This document shows, piece after piece, positions 8,338-15,186 of a DNA stretch of 33,008 bases (positions are counted from its first letter, which is position 1; each line of letters starts with the position of its first letter). The translations under genes and the position numbers were made by a program. Source of the DNA: Candidatus Curtissbacteria bacterium (GTDB lineage: Bacteria > Patescibacteriota > Microgenomatia > Curtissbacterales > GWA2-41-24); NCBI GenBank assembly GCA_024654445.1, contig JANLHP010000017.1, positions 1 through 33,008 of the forward strand, in the 5' to 3' direction. The notes under the pieces were generated by a model that did not search any database, was not told where the DNA came from, and was given only the letters and a program-made list of their open reading frames with translations.

Positions 8338-9288
8338 GTGAAGATAAGAAATTTTGGTGACTATTTTGACACTGAAAGTGTCATTGAACTGCCAAATTAC
8401 CACAACTCAAGTTGGATAACTTTAAAATCCGAAAGCGGTTTTGTTGAAGGTAAGTTGCATCGACCGGAATTTGGCAGTCAACAGCTAATTATTTTTGAAC
8501 CAGGCTTCCCGGGAGACGCATCAACTCGTCTTGAAAAATTGTGGCTTAATGATCTTCTCAAGAACAACTTTACGGTATTTGCTACACGTCACAATGGAAC
8601 TATTATCAATGGCAAGTATTCCGATAATTACTTGAACTGTCCGGAAAAGCAAGATTGGGCTAAAAAACATCAGCAATTACTCTTGGGAAAGAAAGATTCT
8701 TACACGCTTGCCGATTGGTTAGTTGAACCACTCATTGCACTGGAAGCACTTGAAGATACGTTTGATGGAATTTTTCTAATCGGGCATTCTTTCGGAGGCC
8801 TAGCTGTCTTTTACAGCTTGATTGAGTTTGTTAAAAGGCGACCTGACAAAGCACAAAAAGTACATAGAATAATATCCCTTTCCGGTACATCAGGGAAAAT
8901 TAAAAACCAAGATGATCCAATTCTCAAACAATGGGCAGATTATTTACCAAGAGATTCAGCCGGAGAACGGGTTAATGTTGGAGAACCCACCGAAAATTTA
9001 AAAATCCTCAAAAATGCTTACGAAGAGATTCATGATGAAGCAAAAGTGATACCGGAATCAACAGAAGTAATCTGTGTAATGGTGGAAAACGACGAATTAG
9101 TTCCTATAAAAGAAGCAGAAGAGATTCTTACGACGCTTGGTCGAGGATATTTGGTGATAGATAAAACTGAGAAAGCAGATGAAAATACTGGAAGACTTGC
9201 GCATGACATGGACAATCTACCAGCAGAGAAGTTCCTCGACTTAGTTAATATCGCATGGAAGCCAGAGCAGAAAGTGACCACTTTATAG
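8338..9288 (+). CDS. Alpha/beta hydrolase family protein (island gene 1)
   Basis: 316 aa starting at GTG 8338; no upstream ATG in frame fits better. It shows a typical alpha/beta hydrolase core: a LIIFEPGFPGD oxyanion strand-loop (50-60), nucleophile elbow LIGHSFGG with Ser151, a likely acid in MVENDELVP near residue 249, and a likely catalytic His in RLAHDMDN near 288. The length and the lid-like insertion between the elbow and the acid fit esterase/peptidase-like hydrolases, but the substrate is unknown. No signal peptide, so probably cytoplasmic. One base separates its stop from the next gene, so the three hydrolytic genes form one operon. Foreign origin is suggested by the adjacent recombinase. 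Confidence 0.78.
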   Translation: MKIRNFGDYFDTESVIELPNYHNSSWITLKSESGFVEGKLHRPEFGSQQLIIFEPGFPGDASTRLEKLWLNDLLKNNFTVFATRHNGTIINGKYSDNYLNCPEKQDWAKKHQQLLLGKKDSYTLADWLVEPLIALEALEDTFDGIFLIGHSFGGLAVFYSLIEFVKRRPDKAQKVHRIISLSGTSGKIKNQDDPILKQWADYLPRDSAGERVNVGEPTENLKILKNAYEEIHDEAKVIPESTEVICVMVENDELVPIKEAEEILTTLGRGYLVIDKTEKADENTGRLAHDMDNLPAEKFLDLVNIAWKPEQKVTTL

Positions 9289-9289
9289 A

Positions 9290-9934
9290 ATGGCAATGAT
9301 TGATATGCCTTATGTAAAACAGCCAGATCCAAAATCTTGTGCCTTAGCTTGCTACACAATGGTTGCAAAATACTTTTTTCCAGAGATTACTTTTGAACAA
9401 ATAGCAGAAATATCCAATTGGCAAAAAGGATATGTGGTATGGGCTTTCAAGTTTTGGCTTTGGATTATGGATAAAGGAGTACATGTAAATGAATATGATA
9501 CTCTTGATTATGAAGCCTGGGCAAAAAACGGTCTCATCGGCCTAAAAAACTCAGTACCCGAAAAAGAATTTGAGTATTACTTGGAAAATTCTAAAGACTT
9601 GGAAACATATACATCAGATATTAATAAAGTGTTAAAACATCAAAATTTTACTTTAGTAAAAGAAAAACCGACCTTTGAACTATTGGAAAACGCCGTTAAG
9701 AATGATGGGGTTTGTGAAGTAGTACTCGATTCCAGGACACTCAGAGATCGTGAGGGTTTTTCGCTTCATAGAGTTGTTGTGTTAGGAATAAGTGATGATG
9801 AAGTTATTTTTCATGACCCAGCTTATGCCCCAAACACAAAAGTTTCAAAAGAAAAATTTATGAGTTCTTGGCTTGAAGCAGTGCCTGAGCCTGAGCTTTG
9901 TATTTATAAGACTGGCAATGGAAAAACAAATTAA
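9290..9934 (+). CDS. C39-like (papain-fold) cysteine peptidase domain protein
   Basis: 214 aa. The N-terminus MPYVKQPDPKSCALACYTM places an oxyanion Gln11 and nucleophile Cys17 as in C39/BtrH-like cysteine peptidases. His160 (GFSLHRVVVLG) and Asp176 (EVIFHDPAY) complete a Cys-His-Asp triad in the expected order. C39 domains cut double-glycine leaders of bacteriocins when fused to ABC exporters, but this one stands alone, has no membrane segment, and no leader peptide gene is visible, so it may be a free peptidase or transglutaminase-like enzyme. ATG at 9290 lies 1 nt after the upstream stop; Met at residue 3 or 6 could also serve. It is translationally coupled to both hydrolase neighbours. 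Confidence 0.75.
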   Translation: MAMIDMPYVKQPDPKSCALACYTMVAKYFFPEITFEQIAEISNWQKGYVVWAFKFWLWIMDKGVHVNEYDTLDYEAWAKNGLIGLKNSVPEKEFEYYLENSKDLETYTSDINKVLKHQNFTLVKEKPTFELLENAVKNDGVCEVVLDSRTLRDREGFSLHRVVVLGISDDEVIFHDPAYAPNTKVSKEKFMSSWLEAVPEPELCIYKTGNGKTN

Positions 9935-10637
9935 AATTCCATTAGGAAATAAGAAATATATTTACGGGACACTTCGTGGATCTCTTAATAATCCACTAAT
10001 TATCATAGTTCATGGCTTGGGAGGATTCAAAGATGAACATATACATTTTAACGGTTCGAAGTTTTTTGAAAAAAAAGGATATTCCGTCTTCCGTTTTAAC
10101 TTATATGGTTATGAGAAAGACGCCAGGAAACTGCAGGATTGTACATTGGCAACTCACGCCAAAGATTTAGATACAGTAATAGCTTATTTCAGAAAACAAA
10201 AAGTTAAAAAAATCTATGTCGTCGGACATAGTTACGGAGGGCCGACAATTCTTTCTTCAAAAAATAAAAATTTTGACAAGATAGTCCTTTGGGATCCAAG
10301 CATTGACCCGGAAGATATTATCAAAAAGGAATTCAAGAAACTTGAGGGCACCGATATGTACTATGTAGATTGGGGTTTAGCAGTAATTATGGGCAAGAAA
10401 ATGGCTAAAGAAGATAAAAAGGTTAAACCGCTTGAACTTGTCAAAAAGATTCATGTGCCAATTAAATTCATATTTGCGGGTAAGGGAGACATGAAGAAAA
10501 TAGACTGGGATAGATATTTTAATGCTGCAAATGATCCAAAGAGCAGAGTACTACTTCCCGAAGCTTCTCACAACTTTCATGAAGATGGTATGGAAGAAAG
10601 ACTATTTAATGAAACTCTAAATTGGTTGAATAATTAA
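9918..10637 (+). CDS. Alpha/beta hydrolase family protein (island gene 3)
   Basis: 239 aa from the ATG at 9918, which overlaps the end of the C39 gene by 17 nt. A longer in-frame reading from 9873 would lie entirely inside the upstream gene and is less likely. Motifs: IIIVHGLGGFKDE (28-40), nucleophile elbow VVGHSYGG with Ser105, an acid candidate in FAGKGDMKKIDW near 193, and His in EASHNFHEDG near 218. It is close to the dienelactone hydrolase / S33 serine peptidase-like group. No signal peptide. It ends 2 bp before the convergent recombinase stop. It differs clearly from the first hydrolase of the cassette, so it is not a recent duplicate. Confidence 0.77.
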   Translation: MEKQIKIPLGNKKYIYGTLRGSLNNPLIIIVHGLGGFKDEHIHFNGSKFFEKKGYSVFRFNLYGYEKDARKLQDCTLATHAKDLDTVIAYFRKQKVKKIYVVGHSYGGPTILSSKNKNFDKIVLWDPSIDPEDIIKKEFKKLEGTDMYYVDWGLAVIMGKKMAKEDKKVKPLELVKKIHVPIKFIFAGKGDMKKIDWDRYFNAANDPKSRVLLPEASHNFHEDGMEERLFNETLNWLNN

Positions 10638-10639
10638 CT

Positions 10640-11958
10640 TTAAGAAGGTAACGAGGACGTAACAGTGCGATCTTTTATGTATAGTTGTCTTTCGAATGAC
10701 ATCACAAGATCTCTTTTTTCTTTAACAGTTCCACTGTATAAAATGTATTTCGCAAAATTTACCTCTTCTAGCGGTCTGCTGTTTGGATTAATATCTTGTT
10801 CGTAAAGTACTTCTTCCCTTATTTTTGTGTACGAATCGCTGCTTGTTTTCATTTTGTCTGCAAGCTTTAAAAAACCTGGGTGGGCTATGTTCATGAAATT
10901 GATATATCTTAGTATTTGTTTTATTAGTTTCTCCTCGTCAATGTATGGCTCTTTACAACCTCCAAGCGGTCTGGCGCAGTGGTAATACACGTGTCTTCTT
11001 GGCTCATAGACTTTCCTTTTTCTAAACCTTTCCTCGCCAATCATATTTGATTTGCATCTACCACATCTGAATAATCCCTTAAATATGATTTGTTTGGCTC
11101 CCCATTTTGACTTTGGATAAGTTGCGAGTTTTTTCTGTACCTCATCAAAAAGTGCCTGCGTAACGAACGGCTCATGCTTACCTACATACCAGATTCCGCT
11201 ATTAACTGGGTACTCGAACCTTCCTGTGTAGAATGAGTTTTTTAGTGACAGATATATCTGGCTGAGCGCGACGTGTTTTCCTTGACGGCTTTTAAAGTCA
11301 ATTTTATCGAGCCACCTTTTTATAGTTCTTCCGCTTTCCCTTTTGTAGGCAACCCTTTCGAACATTTCTTTAATAACTGGCGCTCTTTCGGGATCAACTA
11401 TTATGTCTTTTACTCCTCCAAATGCCCTATTAAAATAGCCAAGTGGCGCAACACCTGGCCGCCATCCCTGTTCGCATTTTGCCCTAATACCTCTTTTTAC
11501 GTTGATTCCTTTTTGATCGTTTTCTAGTTTTGCCTGAGAGCATAGAATCATAAGCAGGAATTTCTCGTTAGGGTTGTTGGTAAAAGTCTGGGAAAAAGTC
11601 TTAATTTGTGTAAGTTTTTCCTGATCCATCAAATCGACTAGCATTCCCAAATCTCCTGCATTTCGACTCAGTTGTCGGGAGCCCAGGTTAAAATTCCGGT
11701 AAACATACCAGATCTGATATCCGTCAGTATTTGATTGAAAACTGGCCTTTGTCCTGACATCTTGGCCGAGTGGCTCTCCTGCCTTATTTCCTTTATGAAA
11801 AGCCCTTCACGAATTGCCAGGTCGTTCATCTCTTTGATTTGGGAATCAATAGACATTGTCTGGCGTTCGTCTGACTCGCTGCTTTTTCTCGAATACAGGC
11901 AATATTCTGTTTGTGGTATTTGGTTTAAAGGTAGGGTCGGTAACGCCGTATTGTCCAT
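10640..11958 (-). pseudogene. Large serine recombinase, broken by a single-base frameshift
   Basis: Two frames together give one recombinase of about 439 aa. The 5' part (11958-11668) is the resolvase domain, with YCLYSRKSSES (catalytic Ser in the RKS motif), SIDSQ and GQRPVFNQIL, ending TWAPDN then TGA. In the frame one base away the sequence continues LSRNAGDLGMLVDLMDQ, the expected next block, followed by the recombinase domain (GYFNRAFGG through YTGRFEYP) and a zinc ribbon (CGRC, then YYHC and GGC), stopping at 10640. One base is missing at about 11671-11673, between D and LSR of the D-x-LSRN motif. No other stop interrupts 337 downstream codons, so the lesion is recent, a sequence error, or a recoding site. 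Such enzymes integrate and excise mobile DNA. Confidence 0.85.
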
Positions 11959-11964
11959 GCCAGT

Positions 11965-11977
11965 GGTACAGAGTACC
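11965..11977. promoter_or_regulatory. 13-bp palindrome upstream of the recombinase
   Basis: GGTAC-AGA-GTACC lies 6 nt before the recombinase ATG (11956-11958). Its left flank AGTGGTACA also occurs at the island's right repeat (13988-13996). It could be an operator or a recombination core. Function is inferred. Confidence 0.4.
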
Positions 11978-12010
11978 GCATGGGCTGTGGAAGTCTAGCC
12001 AGGGGAATTT

Positions 12011-12688
12011 TTATAGTCGCTCAGTAAGTTCTTTATAAGCAGTAATAATAAAAGGCATCTGTGGCGTAATTGTTTCCATATCCACTCCAACTAAAGGATT
12101 ATGTGCGGAAGCGTCACCGAGAAATTTTATACCCTGTATTTTTTGAGCAGTCTTAGGCGTTAGAATTGGAACCCCTCGAATTTTCTCTACAGCAGCAACA
12201 TTCAACATCTTCTCGAGTCCAACTAGGCCTCCAGGGGAATTTTTATCTTCAATTTTTGCCCCGATATTATTTCTTGCGAAAACAATATAAACCAACTTTT
12301 CCAAAATTTTTCTTAAAAGGAATGCTGTGCATGTTCCACTATTGCCAAAGTTCAAATTAAGATCTTTAAGTTCTACTCTGAAATCTTTTTTTAATTTTTG
12401 CAGTACCTCTTCCGAGAAAAGGTTCTGTTTCACGGATTCAATTTTCTCGCTTGTTGCACTTATTTTCTGAATGTATTTGAAAGCCAACCTTTTCCCTTTA
12501 CGAATTAAAAATGGAGATTTTGTAAGTGCTTTACTAAGATCTGACGGGGAGAAATTATGATTCCATTCCTTTTTAATTTGGTCCGCAACAACCGATAATG
12601 CGCGCTCCTCATTGAAGAAGCCCTTAATCCATAGCAGTTTTATTGCCCCAGTTGCGCTATTAGTGTCTGCATCATTTTCTTTTTGCAT
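12011..12688 (-). CDS. Winged-helix-like protein fused to a HEPN/DUF4145-like domain
   Basis: 225 aa. Residues about 15-77 (LLWIKGFFNEERALSVVADQ through RLAFKYIQ) follow the same pattern as the winged-helix-like module of the three upstream proteins. Residues about 110-225 resemble DUF4145/HEPN-type helical domains: AFLLRKILEKLVYIVF, then a long linker and KFLGDASAHNPLVGVD. The catalytic R-x4-6-H of HEPN ribonucleases is not seen around the His, so an RNase role is doubtful and a binding or scaffolding role is possible. The start ATG overlaps the preceding gene by 17 nt, making it the last gene of a four-gene operon. It lies 52 bp upstream of the recombinase on the same strand. I do not know a described system with this layout. 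Confidence 0.6.
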   Translation of the reverse strand: MQKENDADTNSATGAIKLLWIKGFFNEERALSVVADQIKKEWNHNFSPSDLSKALTKSPFLIRKGKRLAFKYIQKISATSEKIESVKQNLFSEEVLQKLKKDFRVELKDLNLNFGNSGTCTAFLLRKILEKLVYIVFARNNIGAKIEDKNSPGGLVGLEKMLNVAAVEKIRGVPILTPKTAQKIQGIKFLGDASAHNPLVGVDMETITPQMPFIITAYKELTERL

Positions 12689-13004
12689 ATACTTTCGTTT
12701 TACCTTCTTTCATAGTTGTTAATGGCCCACTTTTTATGGATAACCTATTCAAGGTAGTCTGAATAACTTGGATACTATAGTTATACCCTTGCTCAGCCAT
12801 GGCCGTTTTAACTTGCGGTGCCGTCCGCGGTTTTTCAAAGAAATTTTTATCTATCAAAAGTAAAATTCCACCTTTAGAACCATCGTACTTCTTATTTTGA
12901 GAGTTTGTGACTTTTTCTTGGGCTATGTTATCAAACACTGCGGATTCAAGCTTTTCGAGTCTTTTTTTGATTTGCTGAATTTGTTCTAAAACTTTGTTAC
13001 CCAT
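12672..13004 (-). CDS. Small winged-helix-like protein, paralogue 3 of the island operon
   Basis: 110 aa. An N-terminal coiled-coil-like helix (KVLEQIQQIKKRLEKLESAV) and a short polar linker (about 30-42) precede a compact domain: GGILLLIDKNFFEKPRTAPQ, then a helix ending QTTLNRLSIKSG and a basic wing-like end, GKTKVYAKRK. The pattern L-x-x-L-I-x-x-x-F-F-x-x-P-[KR]-T, recognition-type helix, then K-x-x-Y-x-x-R/K matches its two upstream neighbours at 13009-13332 and 13336-13662. This suggests a DNA-binding winged helix with oligomerisation through the N-terminal helix; that is inferred from pattern, not from a recognised family. It overlaps the HEPN-like gene by 17 nt and lies 4 nt after the previous gene. 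Confidence 0.65.
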   Translation of the reverse strand: MGNKVLEQIQQIKKRLEKLESAVFDNIAQEKVTNSQNKKYDGSKGGILLLIDKNFFEKPRTAPQVKTAMAEQGYNYSIQVIQTTLNRLSIKSGPLTTMKEGKTKVYAKRK

Positions 13005-13008
13005 TAGG

Positions 13009-13332
13009 TTACTTTCTCACTACATACTCCCAGTTTTTTGTTTTTGAGTTTTTTATTCGTACCAAAACTCTTGAGCGTGTTAGATTCAGCAGTCCCATGG
13101 CAACTGTTGACTTTGGATAGTGTCTACCCATCTCTTGGAGTTTATTTATTACTGCGATGAGCGACTGAGGACTATTGAGAAAATCCTCTCCGATCAAAAT
13201 ATTCAACGCACCAACTGTCCCTTTGGTTTCTTTTTTTTGTAATTTTGGAGTAGTTGGACTCCCTGCTATTTCTGCTAGTTCGTAAACTAAAGAAACAATT
13301 TGCCTTGCGATTTCCGATGGATCTTTTTTCAT
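13009..13332 (-). CDS. Small winged-helix-like protein, paralogue 2 of the island operon
   Basis: 107 aa with the same plan as its neighbours: an N-terminal amphipathic helix (PSEIARQIVSLVYELAEIA), a Lys/Thr-rich linker (about 24-38), then VGALNILIGEDFLNSPQSL, a helical stretch ending STVAMGLLNLTRSRVLVR, and a basic end KNWEYVVRK. Relative to the other two copies, the FF pair is FL and P-[KR]-T is replaced by S-P-Q-S, so it is the most divergent copy in that loop. Gaps of 3 and 4 nt to the flanking genes mean co-translation. Function unknown; a small nucleic-acid-binding protein is the best guess. Confidence 0.65.
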   Translation of the reverse strand: MKKDPSEIARQIVSLVYELAEIAGSPTTPKLQKKETKGTVGALNILIGEDFLNSPQSLIAVINKLQEMGRHYPKSTVAMGLLNLTRSRVLVRIKNSKTKNWEYVVRK

Positions 13333-13335
13333 CTT

Positions 13336-13662
13336 TTATCTCATTTGGTATTTAAATTGTCCCTTTTCTGGCCTTTCTCTTTTTAAAGCTTTATTTTTTA
13401 TCAAACTAAGAAGCGGCTTCATAAGAGAAGTCTTTGGTTTATTTATGCCCTCCACTCGAAGCTTTTCATGGATTTCAGAAAGAGTTTTCGGCTGATCAAA
13501 AAAACCTTCTCCAATTAAGCTATGCAGGTCTCCGGCCAGTCCAGTTGATTTCTTTGAACCGGATCTTCTAGAACCACTATGCCCTGAACTTATCGAAGAT
13601 CGGAGTTCTTTTAAAAGACTTTCCAGTTGACTGATAATTGTGAGAGGATCTTTGCTACCCAT
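13336..13662 (-). CDS. Small winged-helix-like protein, paralogue 1 (first gene of the island operon)
   Basis: 108 aa. N-terminal helix (PLTIISQLESLLKELRSSI), a Ser/Gly/Arg/Lys-rich flexible linker (about 25-40), then GDLHSLIGEGFFDQPKTLSE, helix MKPLLSLIKNKALKRE, and GQFKYQMR. The core pattern recurs in the next two genes and in the N-terminal part of the HEPN-like protein, so the operon seems built from one repeated module. The start ATG (13660-13662) lies about 20 nt downstream of a very good sigma70-like promoter. No Shine-Dalgarno is obvious. Not a family I can name. Confidence 0.65.
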   Translation of the reverse strand: MGSKDPLTIISQLESLLKELRSSISSGHSGSRRSGSKKSTGLAGDLHSLIGEGFFDQPKTLSEIHEKLRVEGINKPKTSLMKPLLSLIKNKALKRERPEKGQFKYQMR

Positions 13663-13683
13663 AAGTGTTCAATTATTTTCATT

Positions 13684-13712
13684 ATTCTATTCCAAAGTAT
13701 TTAGTCTGTCAA
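13684..13712 (-). promoter_or_regulatory. Sigma70-like promoter of the winged-helix/HEPN operon
   Basis: On the minus strand a perfect -35 TTGACA (13712-13707) and a -10 TAGAAT (13689-13684) are separated by 17 bp. This is the best promoter match in the island. The predicted transcript start leaves a short leader of about 15 nt before the first ATG. Confidence 0.75.
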
Positions 13713-14102
13713 GGGGGTTTTTGCTTAGCAAAAATTAAACATTACTGTCAATAGCTCTTTTGTTTAATGTCATAATCAAAAGGAAGTTTAATGCTTCTGA
13801 GGCTATAATTAGCCTCTTTCAAGTTTACAATTTTATGTCGTTAAATATTTGATTTATTTTCACCTAAAATAATTCCAGTGCAATTGGGAGATTAAATCCG
13901 AAGAGATTACCTATATTTAACTATATCGTTGTCTTTTTTGAGACAGTCCCTTTTTATAGTGTCCCATTTGTCCCATTTAGCCTCGAAAGTGGTACACTGA
14001 GTTGTTTGAGTTATAGCGACACAAGGGGTCCTGACCGGCATGCTCAGCATTTATCTTTCCTCTGTGCAAGTGTGCATACCTTTTCTTGATATACTTTCTT
14101 AA
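13713..14102. other. Non-coding island edge
   Basis: No gene is seen in this AT-rich stretch. Contents noted: a tandem GTCCCATTT duplication near 13961-13978, two GTTTAATG copies near 13760 and 13787, and the right att-like repeat at 13976-13991. The segment after the repeat (13992-14102) leads to the membrane protein gene. No riboswitch or RNA gene is recognised. Confidence 0.4.
13976..13991 (+). repeat. Right copy of island-flanking direct repeat (att-like)
   Basis: TTTAGCCTCGAAAGTG matches the left copy at 8310-8324 apart from one inserted G. It is followed by GTACACTGAG, resembling the left flank GTAGCACTGTG. The adjacent AGTGGTACA also occurs beside the palindrome at the recombinase start (11962-11970). 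Confidence 0.4.
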
Positions 14103-14113
14103 TATAAGTACGA

Positions 14114-14689
14114 ATGGAAATACTCGGTTTACCGCTTATTATTTTTGCGAGATTAGCGTTTCCCCTCCTTATCCTTAAATTCCCACTTCTTGGTTTTCTC
14201 TGGGCAATAAATTTAGACATTGCTGACTGGCAATTTTACAACGTAGAAAACGAGCAGCAATTTGCTATTTATCAAGCTGTTGACAAAATTCTAGATGCTT
14301 ATTTTATGACTTTCGCGGCCATTGTAGCGCTTAGGTGGAAGGATAAAGTCTCTCGGAATATCGCTCTTGTTGCTTATTTTTATCGGCTAGTCGGTATTCT
14401 GATGTTTTTAATGACCCAGAAAGACTTTGTCTTTTTATTGTTTCCAAACTTTTTCGAAACGTTTTTTATTTTTTACCTTTTGTTCAGGCTTTTCGAGAAA
14501 AAGGAGGACTTATTTAACACTAAGAAGTCTTATTTTGTAATTTTGCCTCTGCTTTTTGTGCCAAAGTTGTTTCAGGAATTTACGCATATTGCAGAAGACT
14601 TCCCTCATAAGTCTTTCGTGATGGCGTTTGCTTATACGACCCTGCCTGGTCTAGCTCTACTTTGGAGACTTTCGAAGAAATTGAAATGA
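14114..14689 (+). CDS. Multi-pass membrane protein of unknown function
   Basis: 191 aa with about six hydrophobic helices (near residues 5-31, 55-75, 83-101, 105-130, 138-152 and 168-186). Conserved-looking polar residues sit at helix ends: LDIADWQ near 35, DKILDAYF near 56, and FTHIAEDFPH near 156. I do not recognise a family. A TATAAG box lies 5 nt upstream of the ATG, suggesting a very short leader. It is followed by a strong terminator at 14710-14747. It sits just outside the inferred island. Confidence 0.68.
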   Translation: MEILGLPLIIFARLAFPLLILKFPLLGFLWAINLDIADWQFYNVENEQQFAIYQAVDKILDAYFMTFAAIVALRWKDKVSRNIALVAYFYRLVGILMFLMTQKDFVFLLFPNFFETFFIFYLLFRLFEKKEDLFNTKKSYFVILPLLFVPKLFQEFTHIAEDFPHKSFVMAFAYTTLPGLALLWRLSKKLK

Positions 14690-14709
14690 AATAACACCTG
14701 CCGACACCA

Positions 14710-14747
14710 TACGAGCTTGCAAACTAGACAGTGCAAGCTCGTATTTT
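14710..14747 (+). terminator. Intrinsic terminator
   Basis: A perfect 12-bp stem, TACGAGCTTGCA (14710-14721) and TGCAAGCTCGTA (14732-14743), with a 10-nt loop, is followed by TTTT and further T-rich sequence. It ends the plus-strand membrane protein gene 20 bp after its stop. Confidence 0.88.
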
Positions 14748-14763
14748 CTACTTTTCACTTTTT

Positions 14764-15024
14764 TTAGACGTGTCGTCCGTGGCCCAAATACCTTCCTACC
14801 ATCAAAAGTAAAAGCGATCCGCCGACAGCTAGAAGGAACGAGCTTAGGTTGAATCCTGTGATTCCGACACCAAATAGCATAGCGCCAATGAGTCCACCCA
14901 CAAATGCGCCTACTATACCTAGAACTACTGCTCCTAGAATTCCTCCGTAAGAAGGCCTTGGGTCAACCATGTTCGCGATTACGCCTGCTATGATGCCAAA
15001 TAATACCCAACCAATGATACTCAT
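14764..15024 (-). CDS. GlsB/YeaQ/YmgE family small membrane protein
   Basis: 86 aa, the standard length. Three hydrophobic glycine-rich helices cover nearly the whole protein: SIIGWVLFGIIAGVIANMV, the GGILGAVVLGIVGAFVGGL block, and SSFLLAVGGSLLLLMVGRYL, ending RHV. This matches the transglycosylase-associated / GlsB family, linked to general stress response and otherwise of unclear biochemical role. A strong Shine-Dalgarno (AAAGGAGGTGAATT) precedes the ATG at 15022-15024. It is convergent with the membrane protein at 14114-14689. Confidence 0.88.
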   Translation of the reverse strand: MSIIGWVLFGIIAGVIANMVDPRPSYGGILGAVVLGIVGAFVGGLIGAMLFGVGITGFNLSSFLLAVGGSLLLLMVGRYLGHGRHV

Positions 15025-15128
15025 AATTCACCTCCTTTCAGTTATTTAAATTCTAGGTATAAAAGGTATTTTTTAAATCAAAATTATGAAAGGAATTAGT
15101 AAGAAAGTTCTGTGAATTTTTATTGTGT

Positions 15129-15157
15129 TCCTCGCCCTTTCGGGCTGCGGGACTAAA
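15129..15157. repeat. Dispersed short repeat, copy 2
   Basis: TCCTCGCC-ctttcg-GGCTGCGGG-a-CTAAA matches the module at 56-83. The GCCC/GGGC arms form a hairpin that, read on the minus strand, lies about 30 nt after the gltX stop and may mark its transcript end. Confidence 0.5.
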
Positions 15158-15186
15158 GAAAAATGAGGCTAAATGGGATGTGTTTA

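Larger units (their letters stand above)
8310..13991. mobile_element. Putative integrated accessory island with a decayed serine recombinase
   Basis: The interval starts just after tRNA-Gln and ends before the membrane protein at 14114. It is bounded by the imperfect direct repeat TTTAGCCTC(G)AAAGTG at 8310-8324 and 13976-13991. It contains a three-gene hydrolase/peptidase cassette (+), a frameshifted large serine recombinase (-), and a four-gene winged-helix/HEPN-like operon (-). Neighbouring genes on both sides are ordinary housekeeping or membrane genes. The tRNA 3' end is not duplicated at the right edge, so the tRNA itself is probably not the attachment site. Boundaries are inferred from a short repeat only. 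Confidence 0.45.

Noticed and set aside
9873-9917. Longer N-terminus for the second alpha/beta hydrolase
   Set aside because: It would lie wholly within the C39-like gene; the ATG at 9918 gives a normal short overlap and a typical beta-strand start.
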